Source of the DNA: an uncultured Paracoccaceae bacterium | GTDB lineage: Bacteria; Pseudomonadota; Alphaproteobacteria; Rhodobacterales; Rhodobacteraceae | Reading direction: 5' to 3' | Assembly: GCA_937146765.1 (NCBI GenBank) | Contig: CAKZRP010000066.1 | Coordinates: forward strand, 62,001-126,000 | Length of the DNA stretch: 64,000 nucleotides | The notes under the pieces: model-generated | Told to the model about the DNA's origin: nothing | Seen by the model: only the letters and a program-made list of their open reading frames with translations | The model's database searches: none | Position numbers and translations under genes: made by a program | Shown: positions 32,714 through 41,698 of the stretch, in pieces | Layout of the letters: every line of letters begins with the position of its first letter | Position numbering within the stretch: the stretch's first letter is position 1

Positions 32714-33529
32714 GTGTTCGACACCTTTGCCATGGTCGATTGGTCCGGCGGCAATGACGCCGGGGCGAAGCCGCGCCAAGACGCGATCTGGGCCTGTGTG
32801 GTGCGCGACACCCAAGCCGAAGAGCCGGTCTACCTGCGCAACAGAACACTGGCCGAGGACTGGCTCGCGGCTGTGATCCAAGGTGAGTTGACCGCTGGGC
32901 GTAGGTTGGGGCTGGGGTTCGATTTCCCGTTTGGTTACCCGCAGGGATTTGCTGCGGCCCTCACGGGACAGGCGGACCCGCTGGCTCTCTGGCAGTGGTT
33001 TGCCGCGCGAGTGGAGGATGCGCCTGACGGTAATAACCGCTTTGATCTGGCAGGCGAGATCAATCAGCGCTTTTCGGGGCAGGGACCGTTCTGGGGCAAC
33101 GGATTGAAGCGCGATATCAGCGGGCTGCCGCGACGCAAGACGGACTATGCCAACCCTTTTGCCTATCGGCGACAGGTCGAGGCGAGGGCCAAGGGCGCCT
33201 TTCCGGTCTGGCAGATGTCGGGGGCGGGTTCGGTCGGCGGGCAGGTCATGATGGGCCTGCCAGTGCTGCACCGCCTGCGGGCGCGATTTGCGCCCCATGT
33301 GGCGGTCTGGCCGTTTGAACCCCTGACGGCCCCCGTTGCGCTGCTGGAAGTTTGGCCGAGCCTTCTTGCCGGCAAGGGGCCGGATCACTGGATCAAGGAC
33401 GCTTGGCAGGTACACTCCGTGGCGCTGGACCTTGCCCGCCGCCCTGTGGCAGACCTGAAACGATTGTTGACCGTGACCACCCCCGCCGCGCTGGAGGAAG
33501 GTTGGATTCTCGGAGTGGAGCCTGACTGA
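32714..33529 (+). CDS. Uncharacterised protein embedded between mobB and moeA
   Basis: A 271-residue soluble protein. The N-terminus (FAMVDWSGGNDAGAKPRQDAI) followed by GLGFDFPFGYPQGF near residue 73 resembles the RNase H-like DUF429 pattern, with acidic residues on the first and a later strand; this is inference. Other conserved-looking parts are FWGNGLKRDISGLPRRKTD and VWPFEPL. It starts with GTG two bases after mobB and its TGA shares a base with the moeA ATG, so it is made with the molybdenum-cofactor enzymes. No known role; a cofactor-handling partner is possible. Confidence 0.75.
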   Translation: MFDTFAMVDWSGGNDAGAKPRQDAIWACVVRDTQAEEPVYLRNRTLAEDWLAAVIQGELTAGRRLGLGFDFPFGYPQGFAAALTGQADPLALWQWFAARVEDAPDGNNRFDLAGEINQRFSGQGPFWGNGLKRDISGLPRRKTDYANPFAYRRQVEARAKGAFPVWQMSGAGSVGGQVMMGLPVLHRLRARFAPHVAVWPFEPLTAPVALLEVWPSLLAGKGPDHWIKDAWQVHSVALDLARRPVADLKRLLTVTTPAALEEGWILGVEPD

Positions 33530-34788
33530 TGACCCTGACCCCGCCGCCCCTCAGCAACGATTGCTTTGCCCTGCCGCAGGGGGTGGACTGGACGCCGGTG
33601 GATCAGGCGCTTGCCTTGCTGCGGGATCGGTTGCATGTGGTGACAGCGGAGGAGGAGGTCTCGCTTGAGGCCGCCCTGGGCCGGGTGTTGGCGGTCTCTG
33701 CGGTGGCCAAACGCTCAAACCCGCCACAGCCCAATACGGCGGTGGATGGCTATGGCTTTGCCGGGGCGCGCGCCGAGGGGCCGCATGTCCTGCCGCTGAT
33801 CGAAGGGCGCGCCGCTGCCGGGGTGCCCTTCGCGGGCGAAGTCCCCGCCGGTTCTGCGATCCGGATCCTGACGGGGGCTGCCTTGCCCACGGGGGTCGAC
33901 ACCGTGGTGCTCGAAGAAGACGTGCGCTCCGACGGTGTGGCGATTGCCTTCAACGGGCCGCTCAAAGGCGGCGCGAACACCCGCAAGGCCGGAGAGGATG
34001 TCACCGCTGGCGAGGTGATCCTGAGCGAAGGCCGGGTGCTGACCCCGGCGGATCTGGCGCTGGCCTCGGCGGTGGGGTTGGCGCAGCTGACCGTGCGCAA
34101 ACGGTTGCGGGTTGCGGTGATCTCCACCGGGGACGAGTTGGTGGAGCCGGGGGAGCCTGCGGGGCTCGGGCAGATCTATGATGCCAACCGACCGATGCTC
34201 CTCGGCCTGATGCGGCAGTTCGGATTCGACACGCTGGATCTGGGCCGCATCCCTGATGACCGTGCCACTCTGCGCGCGGCGCTGGACCGCGCAGCGGCAG
34301 AGGCGGATGTGGTGCTGACCAGTGGCGGGGCCTCGGCGGGGGATGAGGATCATGTCTCCGCGCTGCTGCGCGAGGCGGGGGCGATGCAGGAATGGCGCAT
34401 CGCGCTGAAGCCGGGTCGCCCGCTGGCGCTCGGCATGTGGGGGGGCACCCCGGTCTTTGGACTGCCGGGCAACCCGGTGGCCGCCCTGGTCTGCACGCTG
34501 ATCTTTGCGCGCCCCGCGATGGGGCTGATGGCCGGGGCCGGCTGGTCGGAGCCGCTGGGTTTTCAGGTGCCGGCAGCCTTTGCCAAGCGCAAGAAGCCGG
34601 GGCGGCGCGAATACCTGCGGGCGCGGATCCGCGCGGGCCAGGTCGAGGTGTTCAAATCCGAAGGCTCAGGCCGCATCTCCGGCTTGAGCTGGGCCGAGGG
34701 GCTGGTGGAATTGCCCGATGGCGCGGTGGAGATCATCCCCGGTGACCCGGTGCGTTTCCTCCCCTACGCCAGTTTCAACCTCAGCTGA
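33529..34788 (+). CDS. moeA: Molybdopterin molybdotransferase MoeA
   Basis: Inserts molybdate into adenylylated molybdopterin. The 419-residue protein shows the N-terminal NPPQPNTAVDGYGFAG near residue 64, GAALPTGVDTVVLEEDV near 117, the STGDELVEPGEP motif near 197, and TSGGASAGDEDHVSALL near 264, together with GLPGNPVAALV near 315. All four MoeA domains appear intact. It ends the operon that starts at fdhD or mobA; a structured intergenic stretch follows. Confidence 0.95.
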   Translation: MTLTPPPLSNDCFALPQGVDWTPVDQALALLRDRLHVVTAEEEVSLEAALGRVLAVSAVAKRSNPPQPNTAVDGYGFAGARAEGPHVLPLIEGRAAAGVPFAGEVPAGSAIRILTGAALPTGVDTVVLEEDVRSDGVAIAFNGPLKGGANTRKAGEDVTAGEVILSEGRVLTPADLALASAVGLAQLTVRKRLRVAVISTGDELVEPGEPAGLGQIYDANRPMLLGLMRQFGFDTLDLGRIPDDRATLRAALDRAAAEADVVLTSGGASAGDEDHVSALLREAGAMQEWRIALKPGRPLALGMWGGTPVFGLPGNPVAALVCTLIFARPAMGLMAGAGWSEPLGFQVPAAFAKRKKPGRREYLRARIRAGQVEVFKSEGSGRISGLSWAEGLVELPDGAVEIIPGDPVRFLPYASFNLS

Positions 34789-35092
34789 GGTTCCCGGGCG
34801 GGGAGGCTCCCGCCCGTCGGGGATGCATTGAAAATGCACCACCCTCCCGTTGGGCCGGGCAGCGCGCCTATCGGCGCGCTGCGGGCGCGTTTGACTGCGC
34901 TCCGTGTCACCAACCTCGACGCGCGAATATACCAGCGGGGCAGGTCGCGCCCCTGGGGCGCCGGGCCCAGGGGGAAGAGGGGCCACAAAGCCAAGATAAC
35001 GGGCGGGAGCGCCGCCTCTCCCTCAGGCGCTTGGGTGCGTGCCGGGGGCGGTCTGGCGACCGACCCCGGCACCGCTACACCCGCGATCTGTA
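34789..35092. other. 304-bp intergenic region with two hairpins
   Basis: Lies between the convergent moeA and the following membrane-protein gene. It holds two perfect inverted repeats: CGGGCGGG / CCCGCCCG at 34795-34816 (six-base loop) and GCAGCGCGCC / GGCGCGCTGC at 34859-34882 (four-base loop), with a small TGCATT/AATGCA dyad between them. No T-runs follow the stems. I see no supported gene in it. The first hairpin probably helps end moeA transcription; the second may be a REP-like repeat unit. Confidence 0.55.
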
Positions 35093-36124
35093 TCAGTCAA
35101 AGGTGCCCGCCACCCGGCCCAGCAGCATGAAGGCGCGGGCGGTGCGGGTGTCGCTGAGGGCGGAGATCTCCGCATCCGTGGCCTCGGCCTCGAACCGGGT
35201 GAAGATCTGGTCGAAGCGGCGCAGGAAATGATGGGCGCTGTCGCGGAAGGCCGGGTCCTGCTTCATCCGCGCCGAGGAGAGCGCCAGAGAGGAGCGGTCG
35301 CGGATGCCCCCCAGCGCCGCCACCGTGCGGCCGCGCGCGCCATGGGCGAACTGGCGCCAGACATCGGGGCGGGCGCGGTCGGGCTTGAGGTCATCCATAT
35401 AGATGCCCTCCTGGCTCAGAAGCGTCAGCACATCCTGCGCGGCGCGGATCACCTGCGCCGCATGGCGGTCCTTCAGCGCGAGGCGCAGCGATACAAATCC
35501 CTCTTCGTCCTCGGCGGTTTCCGGGAAATTCAGCGCCCGGATGAAATGCTCGTTGGAGAGCGGCGGTTGCACCTCCTCCAGCGGGGTGCCGAGCTGCAGC
35601 AGACCCTGTTCGGTGACCGCCTCCATCGCCTTGGAGGGGATCGCCAGCCGGTCCGGGCCGCGGCGGCTGGACTGGAAGGTCGCCAGCACCGTCTCCGTCT
35701 TGCGGGCGGTGGCGGCGATCTCGTCGAGCTTCTTGGCCACCGAGGGTTCCGAAACCGCGGCCGCGGCCTGGGTATGGGCCAGATACATGTGCCGCAGCGA
35801 GGAGATGGAGGCATGCAGCCGATCGCTTTCCTCGCGGATGACCCGGGTCGACCGCAGGGCGATGGCCGCCACCACCAGGAGGAGCGCCGGCAACAGCAAG
35901 GCAAGGCCGCGCACCAGAGGCGCGCTCCAGTCCAGCGACAGGGCCGCTTCCGGCAAGAGCACGTAGCTGGCCGCCACGCCGACCACCCAGAGCGCGGCAA
36001 GGCCGAGGGCCAGAACCTCCGCCAGTCCGGCGGGCTGGCGGGAGGAGCTGTCCAGGTCCGGCAAGGAGAGGCCGGGCTTTTTCGCCTCGGTGGCGGTCTC
36101 CGTCTGGCTGGGGTCGCTGGTCAT
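35093..36124 (-). CDS. Conserved membrane protein with two N-terminal helices
   Basis: A 343-residue protein with two adjacent transmembrane helices (about residues 38-60, VLALGLAALWVVGVAASYVL, and 73-92, LALLLPALLLVVAAIAL). A long predicted helical, partly coiled-coil region follows (about 95-170, with IREESDRLHASISSLRHMYL), then a soluble C-terminal domain. I know it as a conserved Rhodobacteraceae protein of unknown role. The ATG at 36124 was chosen because upstream in-frame sequence belongs to the greA 3' end. It follows greA by 49 bases without a terminator. Confidence 0.8.
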   Translation of the reverse strand: MTSDPSQTETATEAKKPGLSLPDLDSSSRQPAGLAEVLALGLAALWVVGVAASYVLLPEAALSLDWSAPLVRGLALLLPALLLVVAAIALRSTRVIREESDRLHASISSLRHMYLAHTQAAAAVSEPSVAKKLDEIAATARKTETVLATFQSSRRGPDRLAIPSKAMEAVTEQGLLQLGTPLEEVQPPLSNEHFIRALNFPETAEDEEGFVSLRLALKDRHAAQVIRAAQDVLTLLSQEGIYMDDLKPDRARPDVWRQFAHGARGRTVAALGGIRDRSSLALSSARMKQDPAFRDSAHHFLRRFDQIFTRFEAEATDAEISALSDTRTARAFMLLGRVAGTFD

Positions 36125-36173
36125 CTGTTGCCCGCTCTGTCCCTCTGGTTCTGGCGCGGTGATCGGTCCGGTC

Positions 36174-36644
36174 TCAGACGTAGACGACCTTGAGGATCTC
36201 GTAGGACTTGTCGCCGCCCGGGGTGCGCACTTCCACACTGTCGCCTTCGTCCTTGCCGATCAAGGCGCGGGCGATGGGAGATTTCACATTCAAGAGCCCG
36301 GCCTCGATATTGGCCTCGTGCTCGCCCACGATCTGCCAGGTCTTTTCCTCGTCGGTATCCTCGTCGACCACTGTGACGGTCGCCCCGAACTTGACGGCCC
36401 CGGAGAGCTTTCGCGGGTCGATCACATCCGCAAGGCTCAGGATGCCCTCAAGCTCCTTGATCCGGCCCTCGATGAAGGACTGTTTCTCGCGGGCGGAATG
36501 ATATTCGGCGTTTTCCGACAGGTCGCCCAGCTCGCGGGCTTCGGCGATGGCCTGAATGATGGCCGGGCGCTCGACGCTCTTGAGGGTCTTCAGTTCCGCT
36601 TCCAGGGCCTGAAAGCCCGCAGGCGTCATCGGGATCTTTTCCAT
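36174..36644 (-). CDS. greA: Transcription elongation factor GreA
   Basis: Rescues backtracked RNA polymerase by stimulating transcript cleavage. The 156-residue protein has the N-terminal coiled coil with the acidic tip ([20 protein letters not shown] near residue 44, containing the catalytic-assisting acidic pair region) and the C-terminal FKBP-like domain with [18 protein letters not shown] near 121. Length is exact for GreA. It is transcribed away from the VOC gene, and a conserved membrane-protein gene follows it. Confidence 0.96.
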   Translation of the reverse strand: MEKIPMTPAGFQALEAELKTLKSVERPAIIQAIAEARELGDLSENAEYHSAREKQSFIEGRIKELEGILSLADVIDPRKLSGAVKFGATVTVVDEDTDEEKTWQIVGEHEANIEAGLLNVKSPIARALIGKDEGDSVEVRTPGGDKSYEILKVVYV

Positions 36645-36956
36645 GGTCGTGTCCGCTTCCGTCTGGTCGTTCTTTGAATTGTGCGTGTCTTATGAACGCC
36701 GCCGCCCCGCCGCGAGGTGCAGCGGGGCGAGCCGTCGTGTTGGCAAATACCTGACCCAATCGCGCCACCAATTGCAAGGGGGGCGTGTGCCTATGTGCAG
36801 GGTTTTGCTCTCGCTTTGATCCTTTACCTGACCCGGGGCCATCGGGACGCTGGGTCGGGCGCAGATCTTGGCCGCCTGCGTGACCCCGGTGACGCATCCC
36901 GGCGCGGGCCACTGTCCCGCAATTGGTCAAGGCCGGTCGCGATCAGGAAAAGCGCA
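36645..36956. other. 312-bp intergenic region upstream of greA
   Basis: Separates greA from the VOC-protein gene, both on the reverse strand. I see no supported coding region. A possible reverse-strand promoter, TTGGTG-16-TATTTG, lies at about 36747-36774. No clear terminator for the VOC gene is visible. Confidence 0.4.
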
Positions 36957-37337
36957 TCAATCATACTCCACGAGTTCATATTCCACCCCCTCCCCGTCGA
37001 GGAAATAGAACCGCCGACCCGGCTCGTAGTCGGCGTGATTCATCGGCTGGAACCCTGCGTCGCGCACCGCGACCTCGGCGGCAGCGAGATCCTCGACCAC
37101 CACCGCAAGGTGGTTCAGGGCCCCTTTGGTCGAGTAGCGCCGGGGCGCGGCTTCGAGGTCCTCCATCGGGGCGTAAAGGGCCAGATACTGGTCCCTGGTG
37201 CCGATATGTACGGTATAGCCGCCATTCAGCGCCGGTCCCTGCCAGCGGATCTTCCAGCCAAAGACCTTCTCCATCCAGGCCGCGGTGGAGGTCGGGTCGG
37301 ATACGCAGATATTGGCGTGTTCGAGCAATGCAGTCAT
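36957..37337 (-). CDS. VOC (glyoxalase/bleomycin-resistance fold) protein
   Basis: A 126-residue single-domain protein of the vicinal-oxygen-chelate fold: N-terminal HANICVSDPTSTAAWMEKVF, central HLAVVVEDLAAAEVAVRDAG and the C-terminal RFYFLDGEGVEYELVEYD with a glutamate in ligand position. Such proteins are glyoxalases, dioxygenases or resistance proteins; the substrate is unknown. It is divergent from soxR, with a promoter between them whose 19-base spacer contains a dyad, so it is a likely SoxR target. Confidence 0.87.
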   Translation of the reverse strand: MTALLEHANICVSDPTSTAAWMEKVFGWKIRWQGPALNGGYTVHIGTRDQYLALYAPMEDLEAAPRRYSTKGALNHLAVVVEDLAAAEVAVRDAGFQPMNHADYEPGRRFYFLDGEGVEYELVEYD

Positions 37338-37373
37338 GGGCTCAGGCTCCTTCCTTTTGTCTTGCCTCCTTCA

Positions 37374-37404
37374 GTCGTAATTTCTAAACCTAACTTTAGC
37401 TCAA
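37374..37404 (-). promoter_or_regulatory. MerR-type promoter with internal dyad (candidate SoxR operator)
   Basis: On the reverse strand TTGAGC and TACGAC are 19 bases apart, the long spacing that MerR-family activators act on. The dyad CTAAA-N6-TTTAG (37384-37399) begins at the last base of TTGAGC and extends into the spacer. It lies 37 bases before the VOC start and 92 before soxR. Confidence 0.5.
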
Positions 37405-37495
37405 GCTTTTTCTGAGGGGGATGGGCAGTTTTTTGCATCCGCGCGCAAAGGGTCCAGAGCCTCAGGAAACCGATGGGACGAGAGAGGAAGACCCC

Positions 37496-37951
37496 ATGCC
37501 TGCATCCCATGGACTGACGATTGGCTTCCTGGCCGAGCGCACCGGCCTCGCGGTTTCCGCGATCCGCTATTACGAGACCCAAGGCCTGCTGGAGCCCTGG
37601 CGCAACGCGGGTGGTCAGCGCAGGTTTCACCGCGCCGATATCCGGCGGTTGAGCTTCATCATGATCGCGCAGAAATTCGGCTTCACCCTGCCGGAAATCC
37701 GCGCCCAGCTGGACAGCCTGCCCAATGGCCGAACCCCAACAAAACAGGACTGGACCCGGCTTTCCGAAGGGTTTCGGACTCATCTGGATCAGCGAATCGC
37801 GACGCTGGAGAAGCTGCGCGACAGTCTGGACGGCTGTATCGGTTGCGGCTGCCTGTCGCTGCCCAGCTGCGCGCTCTACAATGCCGAGGATATGGCGGCA
37901 AAACACGGGCAGGGACCGCGCTATCTGATGGGGGATGAGCCGGAAACTTGA
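37496..37951 (+). CDS. soxR: Redox-sensitive transcriptional activator SoxR
   Basis: MerR-family regulator whose [2Fe-2S] cluster senses redox-cycling compounds. The 151-residue protein has the N-terminal winged helix-turn-helix (IGFLAERTGLAVSAIRYYE, residues 9-27, then QRRFHRADIRRLSFI), a dimerisation helix, and the cluster motif CIGCGCLSLPSC with cysteines at 114, 117, 119 and 125 (CX2CXCX5C), which identifies SoxR. ATG 37496 was selected as the canonical MerR start; 25 upstream in-frame residues are not family-like. No soxS is expected in this group; target genes are regulated directly. Confidence 0.95.
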   Translation: MPASHGLTIGFLAERTGLAVSAIRYYETQGLLEPWRNAGGQRRFHRADIRRLSFIMIAQKFGFTLPEIRAQLDSLPNGRTPTKQDWTRLSEGFRTHLDQRIATLEKLRDSLDGCIGCGCLSLPSCALYNAEDMAAKHGQGPRYLMGDEPET

Positions 37952-38185
37952 CACTCCTGTCGATTCGCGCCGTTATTTGCGCTTCGGGTGACGAAAACCG
38001 GCGCGCGGTTTGCCGCATTTCCGGGTCTCTGCCTGATCCTACGTAGGGTATGGATTGACCTCTCCATGCTGCAACCGCTAAGCAACCGCGCAAGAATATT
38101 GCGTCAGACACCCGGCGCAGTGATTTGCGCCAAATAGCCAGGGACCAGACGCGCGGGTCCGACTACTAGCCAGGGAGCACCTCGA

Positions 38186-39835
38186 ATGGCCGAGATTGAA
38201 CGCGAAGCAATGGAATACGACGTTGTGATCGTCGGCGCGGGTCCTGCGGGCCTGTCGGCTGCGATCCGGCTCAAGCAGCTTGACGCCGACCTGCAGGTGG
38301 TGGTGCTGGAAAAAGGCTCCGAAGTGGGCGCGCATATCCTTTCCGGTGCGGTGCTCGACCCCTGCGGTCTCGATGCGCTGATCCCGGACTGGAAGGAAAA
38401 AGGCGCGCCGCTGAACGTGCCGGTGAAGGACGACAATTTCTATATGCTGGGCGAGGCGGGGCAGATCCGCATCCCCAACGCGCCGATGCCGCCCCTGATG
38501 AACAACCACGGCAATTACATCGTCTCCATGGGCAACGTCTGCCGCTGGATGGCGGAGCAGGCCGAGGAACTGGGCGTCGAGATCTTCCCGGGCATGTCCT
38601 GTTCGGAGCTGGTCTTTGGCGACAAGGGCGAAGTCAAAGGCGTGGTCGCGGGCGTTTTTGGCCTGGAGGCCGATGGCTCCTACGGTCCCAACACCGAGCC
38701 GGGCATGGAGCTGCACGGCAAATATGTCTTCCTGTCTGAGGGCGTGCGTGGCTCGCTCTCCAAAGAGGTGATCGCGAAATACGACCTCGGCGCCGGTAAA
38801 GAGGTGCAGAAATACGGCGTCGGCATGAAAGAGATCTGGGAGATCGACCCCGCCAAGCACAAGGAAGGCTCCGTCACCCATACCATGGGCTGGCCGCTTG
38901 GTTCCAACGCAGGCGGCGGCTCCTTCATCTATCACCTTGATAACAATCAGGTCTATGTGGGCTTTGTGGTGCACCTGAACTACAAGAACCCGCATCTTTA
39001 CCCCTATATGGAGTTCCAGCGCTTCAAGCATCACCCGATGGTCGCTGAACTCCTTAAGGGCGGCAAGCGCGTGGCTTACGGCGCGCGGGCGATCACCGAG
39101 GGCGGCTATCAGTCGATGCCGAAGCTGACCTTCCCGGGCGGCGCGCTTCTGGGCTGCTCTGCGGGCATGGTCAACGTGCCGCGCATCAAGGGCAACCACA
39201 ACGCGATGCTCTCGGGCAAAGCCGCCGCCGAGGCTGCCTATGCGGCGATCCAGGCGGGCCGCCAGTCCGACGAGCTCACCGATTACGAGGCCGAAGTGCG
39301 CAATGGCGCCATCGGCAAGGACCTCAAGATGGTCCGCAATGTCAAGCCGTTGTGGTCGAAATGGGGCCTCATGGCCTCGCTCTCGCTGGGCGGTCTCGAC
39401 ATGTGGACCAACACCCTCTTCGGCTTTTCGTTCTTCGGCACCCTGGGCCATGGCAAGACCGATGCCGAGGCGACCGAGCTCGCCTCCAGCCACAAGCCGA
39501 TCGACTATCCGAAACCCGATGGCGTGCTCTCCTTTGACCGTCTGACCAACGTCTCCTTCGCGGCCACCAACCACGAGGAAAGCCAGCCCTGCCACCTGCG
39601 TCTGGCCAGCAAGGAGGTGCCGATTTCGGTCAACCTGCCGAAGTTCGACGAACCGGCGCAGCGCTACTGCCCGGCCGGCGTATATGAGGTGGTGCAAAAG
39701 GATGGCAAGCCGGAGTTCGTGGTGAACTTCCAGAACTGCGTCCACTGCAAGACCTGCGATATCAAGGATCCGTCGCAGAACATCACCTGGACCACGCCAC
39801 AGGGGGGCGACGGGCCGAACTATCCGAACATGTAA
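38186..39835 (+). CDS. Electron-transfer flavoprotein:ubiquinone oxidoreductase
   Basis: Inner-membrane-associated protein that takes electrons from ETF (fed by acyl-CoA and related dehydrogenases) and reduces ubiquinone. The 549-residue protein starts with the FAD-binding VVIVGAGPAGLSAAIRL near residue 13, has the ubiquinone-binding and membrane region in the middle, and ends with the 4Fe-4S ligands RYCPAG and NCVHCKTCDIKDP (four cysteines, last ~60 residues). Length is normal. It is monocistronic; the dehydrogenase at 24.7 kb is a plausible upstream donor. Confidence 0.96.
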   Translation: MAEIEREAMEYDVVIVGAGPAGLSAAIRLKQLDADLQVVVLEKGSEVGAHILSGAVLDPCGLDALIPDWKEKGAPLNVPVKDDNFYMLGEAGQIRIPNAPMPPLMNNHGNYIVSMGNVCRWMAEQAEELGVEIFPGMSCSELVFGDKGEVKGVVAGVFGLEADGSYGPNTEPGMELHGKYVFLSEGVRGSLSKEVIAKYDLGAGKEVQKYGVGMKEIWEIDPAKHKEGSVTHTMGWPLGSNAGGGSFIYHLDNNQVYVGFVVHLNYKNPHLYPYMEFQRFKHHPMVAELLKGGKRVAYGARAITEGGYQSMPKLTFPGGALLGCSAGMVNVPRIKGNHNAMLSGKAAAEAAYAAIQAGRQSDELTDYEAEVRNGAIGKDLKMVRNVKPLWSKWGLMASLSLGGLDMWTNTLFGFSFFGTLGHGKTDAEATELASSHKPIDYPKPDGVLSFDRLTNVSFAATNHEESQPCHLRLASKEVPISVNLPKFDEPAQRYCPAGVYEVVQKDGKPEFVVNFQNCVHCKTCDIKDPSQNITWTTPQGGDGPNYPNM

Positions 39836-39979
39836 TGGGCAGAAACGAGCCGTAAACCGGATCGTGATACATTCCTGATGCGATTGTGGGGCGGCCTTCG
39901 GGTCGCCCCATTGCGCATCATGGGGGCGCGGTCTAGGCTCGCTTCCAGATCTATCGTGACCTTGCCGGGAGGTGCCTTC

Positions 39980-41698
39980 GTGCCCGTTTCCTTTCTCCGC
40001 ACCCTGACCTGCGCGGCCGCGCTGCTCCTGTCCACCGCGCCTCTGGCGACGGCAGAGGGGTTGGCCGGCGCCTATCTGGCGGGTCGTGCGGCGACCTATG
40101 ACAGCGACTTCTCCGCCTCCGCGCGCTATTACACCCGCGCCCTGGTCCGCGATCCGCAGAACGTGACCCTGATGGAAAGCCTGGTCTATGCGCAGCTGGC
40201 GCTGGGGGATGTGAAATCCGCCCTGCCGGTGGCCCGGCGCATGTGGGACGAGGGCGTGCGCAGCCAGGTGGCCAATATCGTGATGGCCGGCAGTTTCGCG
40301 CTCGAAGACGACTACGCCGCCCTTCTGGCCCGCGACGAGGAGCAGTTCGAGATCAGCCCGCTGGTGGATGGTCTGCTCGATGCCTGGGCACACATGGGGC
40401 AGGGCGCGGTGAGCCTGGCGCTGGAAACCTTCGACAGGGTGGCTGAGCAGGAGGGGCTCCGCTTCTTTGCCATGTATCACAAGGCGCTGGCCCTGGCCTC
40501 GGTGGGCGATTACGAGGGCGCCGAGGCGCTGTTTTCCGACAATGGCGGCCAATTGGGCCGTTCCTCGCGCCGTGCGGCCATTGCCCGGGTGCAGGTGCTG
40601 TCGCAGCTGGGCCGCAACACGCAGGCGCTGGAGGTTCTGGTGGACAGTTTCGGCGCCGGTTTCGACCCGGCGCTGACCGATCTGGCCGACAAGCTCGCGG
40701 CAGGGGAGACCGTGGACTTCTCCATCGCGGCCAATCCGCGCGATGGCATGTCAGAAGTGTTCTACAGCCTCGGACAGGCGCTCTCTGGCGAGGCGGCCAA
40801 TGACTATGTGCTGATGTATGCCCGCATGGCGACGGTGCTGAACCCCGCCCATGTGGATGCCATCCTGCTCAGTGCCGGGCTCCTCGACCAGATCGGTCGC
40901 TATGACCTCTCGATCGCGGCCTATAAACAGGTCCCGCGCGAGCATCCCGATTTCCATGCCGCCGAACTGGGCCGCGCCGAGGCCCTGCGCCGCGCGGCCA
41001 ACCCGCAGGCGGCCGCCGAGGTGCTGGAGCAGCTCGCCCGCGACTTCCCCGACCATGGCGCAGTCTATGTCGACCTCGGCGACCTCAAGCGCCAGCAGGA
41101 GGATTACGCCGGCGCGGTAGAGGCCTATGACCGCGCCCTTGCCCTCAGCGAGGCGGAAGCGCCGAACCGCTGGTTCCTGCTCTATGCCCGCGGCATCTGC
41201 CACGAGCGGCTCAAGATGTGGGACAAGGCCGAGGCCGATTTCCGCGCCGCGCTGGAGATCGACCCGGACCAGCCGCAGGTGCTGAACTACCTTGGCTATT
41301 CGCTGGTCGAACGGCAAGAGAAGCTGGACGAGGCGCTGGCGATGATCGAGCGCGCCGTCGCCGCCCGTCCCGACAGCGGCTATATCGTCGATTCCTTAGG
41401 CTGGGTGCTCTATCGCCTCGGCCGCTATGTCGATGCGGTGGACCATATGGAGCGCGCGGTGGAGCTGATGCCGGTGGATCCGGTGGTCAACGACCATCTG
41501 GGCGATGTCTATTGGGCAGTGGGCCGCAAGCTCGAGGCGGAGTTCCAGTGGAAACGCGCGCTCTCCTTCGTCAAGCCCGACGATGCGGATGCCGAGGCCA
41601 ATCCGACCCGCATTCGCCGCAAGCTCGAGGTCGGGCTGGATGCGGTGCTGGCCGAAGAAGGGGCCGAACCGCTGAAGGTGGCCAATGACGGGGGCTGA
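39980..41698 (+). CDS. Periplasmic tetratricopeptide-repeat protein
   Basis: A 572-residue secreted protein. The GTG start at 39980 follows GGGAGG by seven bases and gives a normal signal peptide (FLRTLTCAAALLLSTAPLATA); a frame extending to 39878 lacks a signal and is less likely. The mature part consists of about a dozen TPR-like helical pairs, clearest in the second half (QVLNYLGYSLVERQEKLDEAL, SLGWVLYRLGRYVDAVDHME, DHLGDVYWAVGRKLEAEFQW). It overlaps ispE by 14 bases. It is likely a scaffold in envelope assembly; partners are unknown. Confidence 0.88.
   Translation: MPVSFLRTLTCAAALLLSTAPLATAEGLAGAYLAGRAATYDSDFSASARYYTRALVRDPQNVTLMESLVYAQLALGDVKSALPVARRMWDEGVRSQVANIVMAGSFALEDDYAALLARDEEQFEISPLVDGLLDAWAHMGQGAVSLALETFDRVAEQEGLRFFAMYHKALALASVGDYEGAEALFSDNGGQLGRSSRRAAIARVQVLSQLGRNTQALEVLVDSFGAGFDPALTDLADKLAAGETVDFSIAANPRDGMSEVFYSLGQALSGEAANDYVLMYARMATVLNPAHVDAILLSAGLLDQIGRYDLSIAAYKQVPREHPDFHAAELGRAEALRRAANPQAAAEVLEQLARDFPDHGAVYVDLGDLKRQQEDYAGAVEAYDRALALSEAEAPNRWFLLYARGICHERLKMWDKAEADFRAALEIDPDQPQVLNYLGYSLVERQEKLDEALAMIERAVAARPDSGYIVDSLGWVLYRLGRYVDAVDHMERAVELMPVDPVVNDHLGDVYWAVGRKLEAEFQWKRALSFVKPDDADAEANPTRIRRKLEVGLDAVLAEEGAEPLKVANDGG

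Noticed and set aside
36448..36930. A 160-codon reverse ORF starting in the gap upstream of greA
   Set aside because: It runs out of frame into greA with no recognisable domain; greA is certain.
37400..37417. CTCAAG...TGAGG semi-palindrome resembling the enterobacterial SoxR box
   Set aside because: One base longer between half-sites than the consensus and not placed in a promoter spacer; the neighbouring dyad at 37384 fits better.
38078..40552. An 824-codon reverse-strand frame opposite ETF-QO and the TPR gene
   Set aside because: It spans two genes with strong family matches on the forward strand; its composition is that of an antisense shadow.
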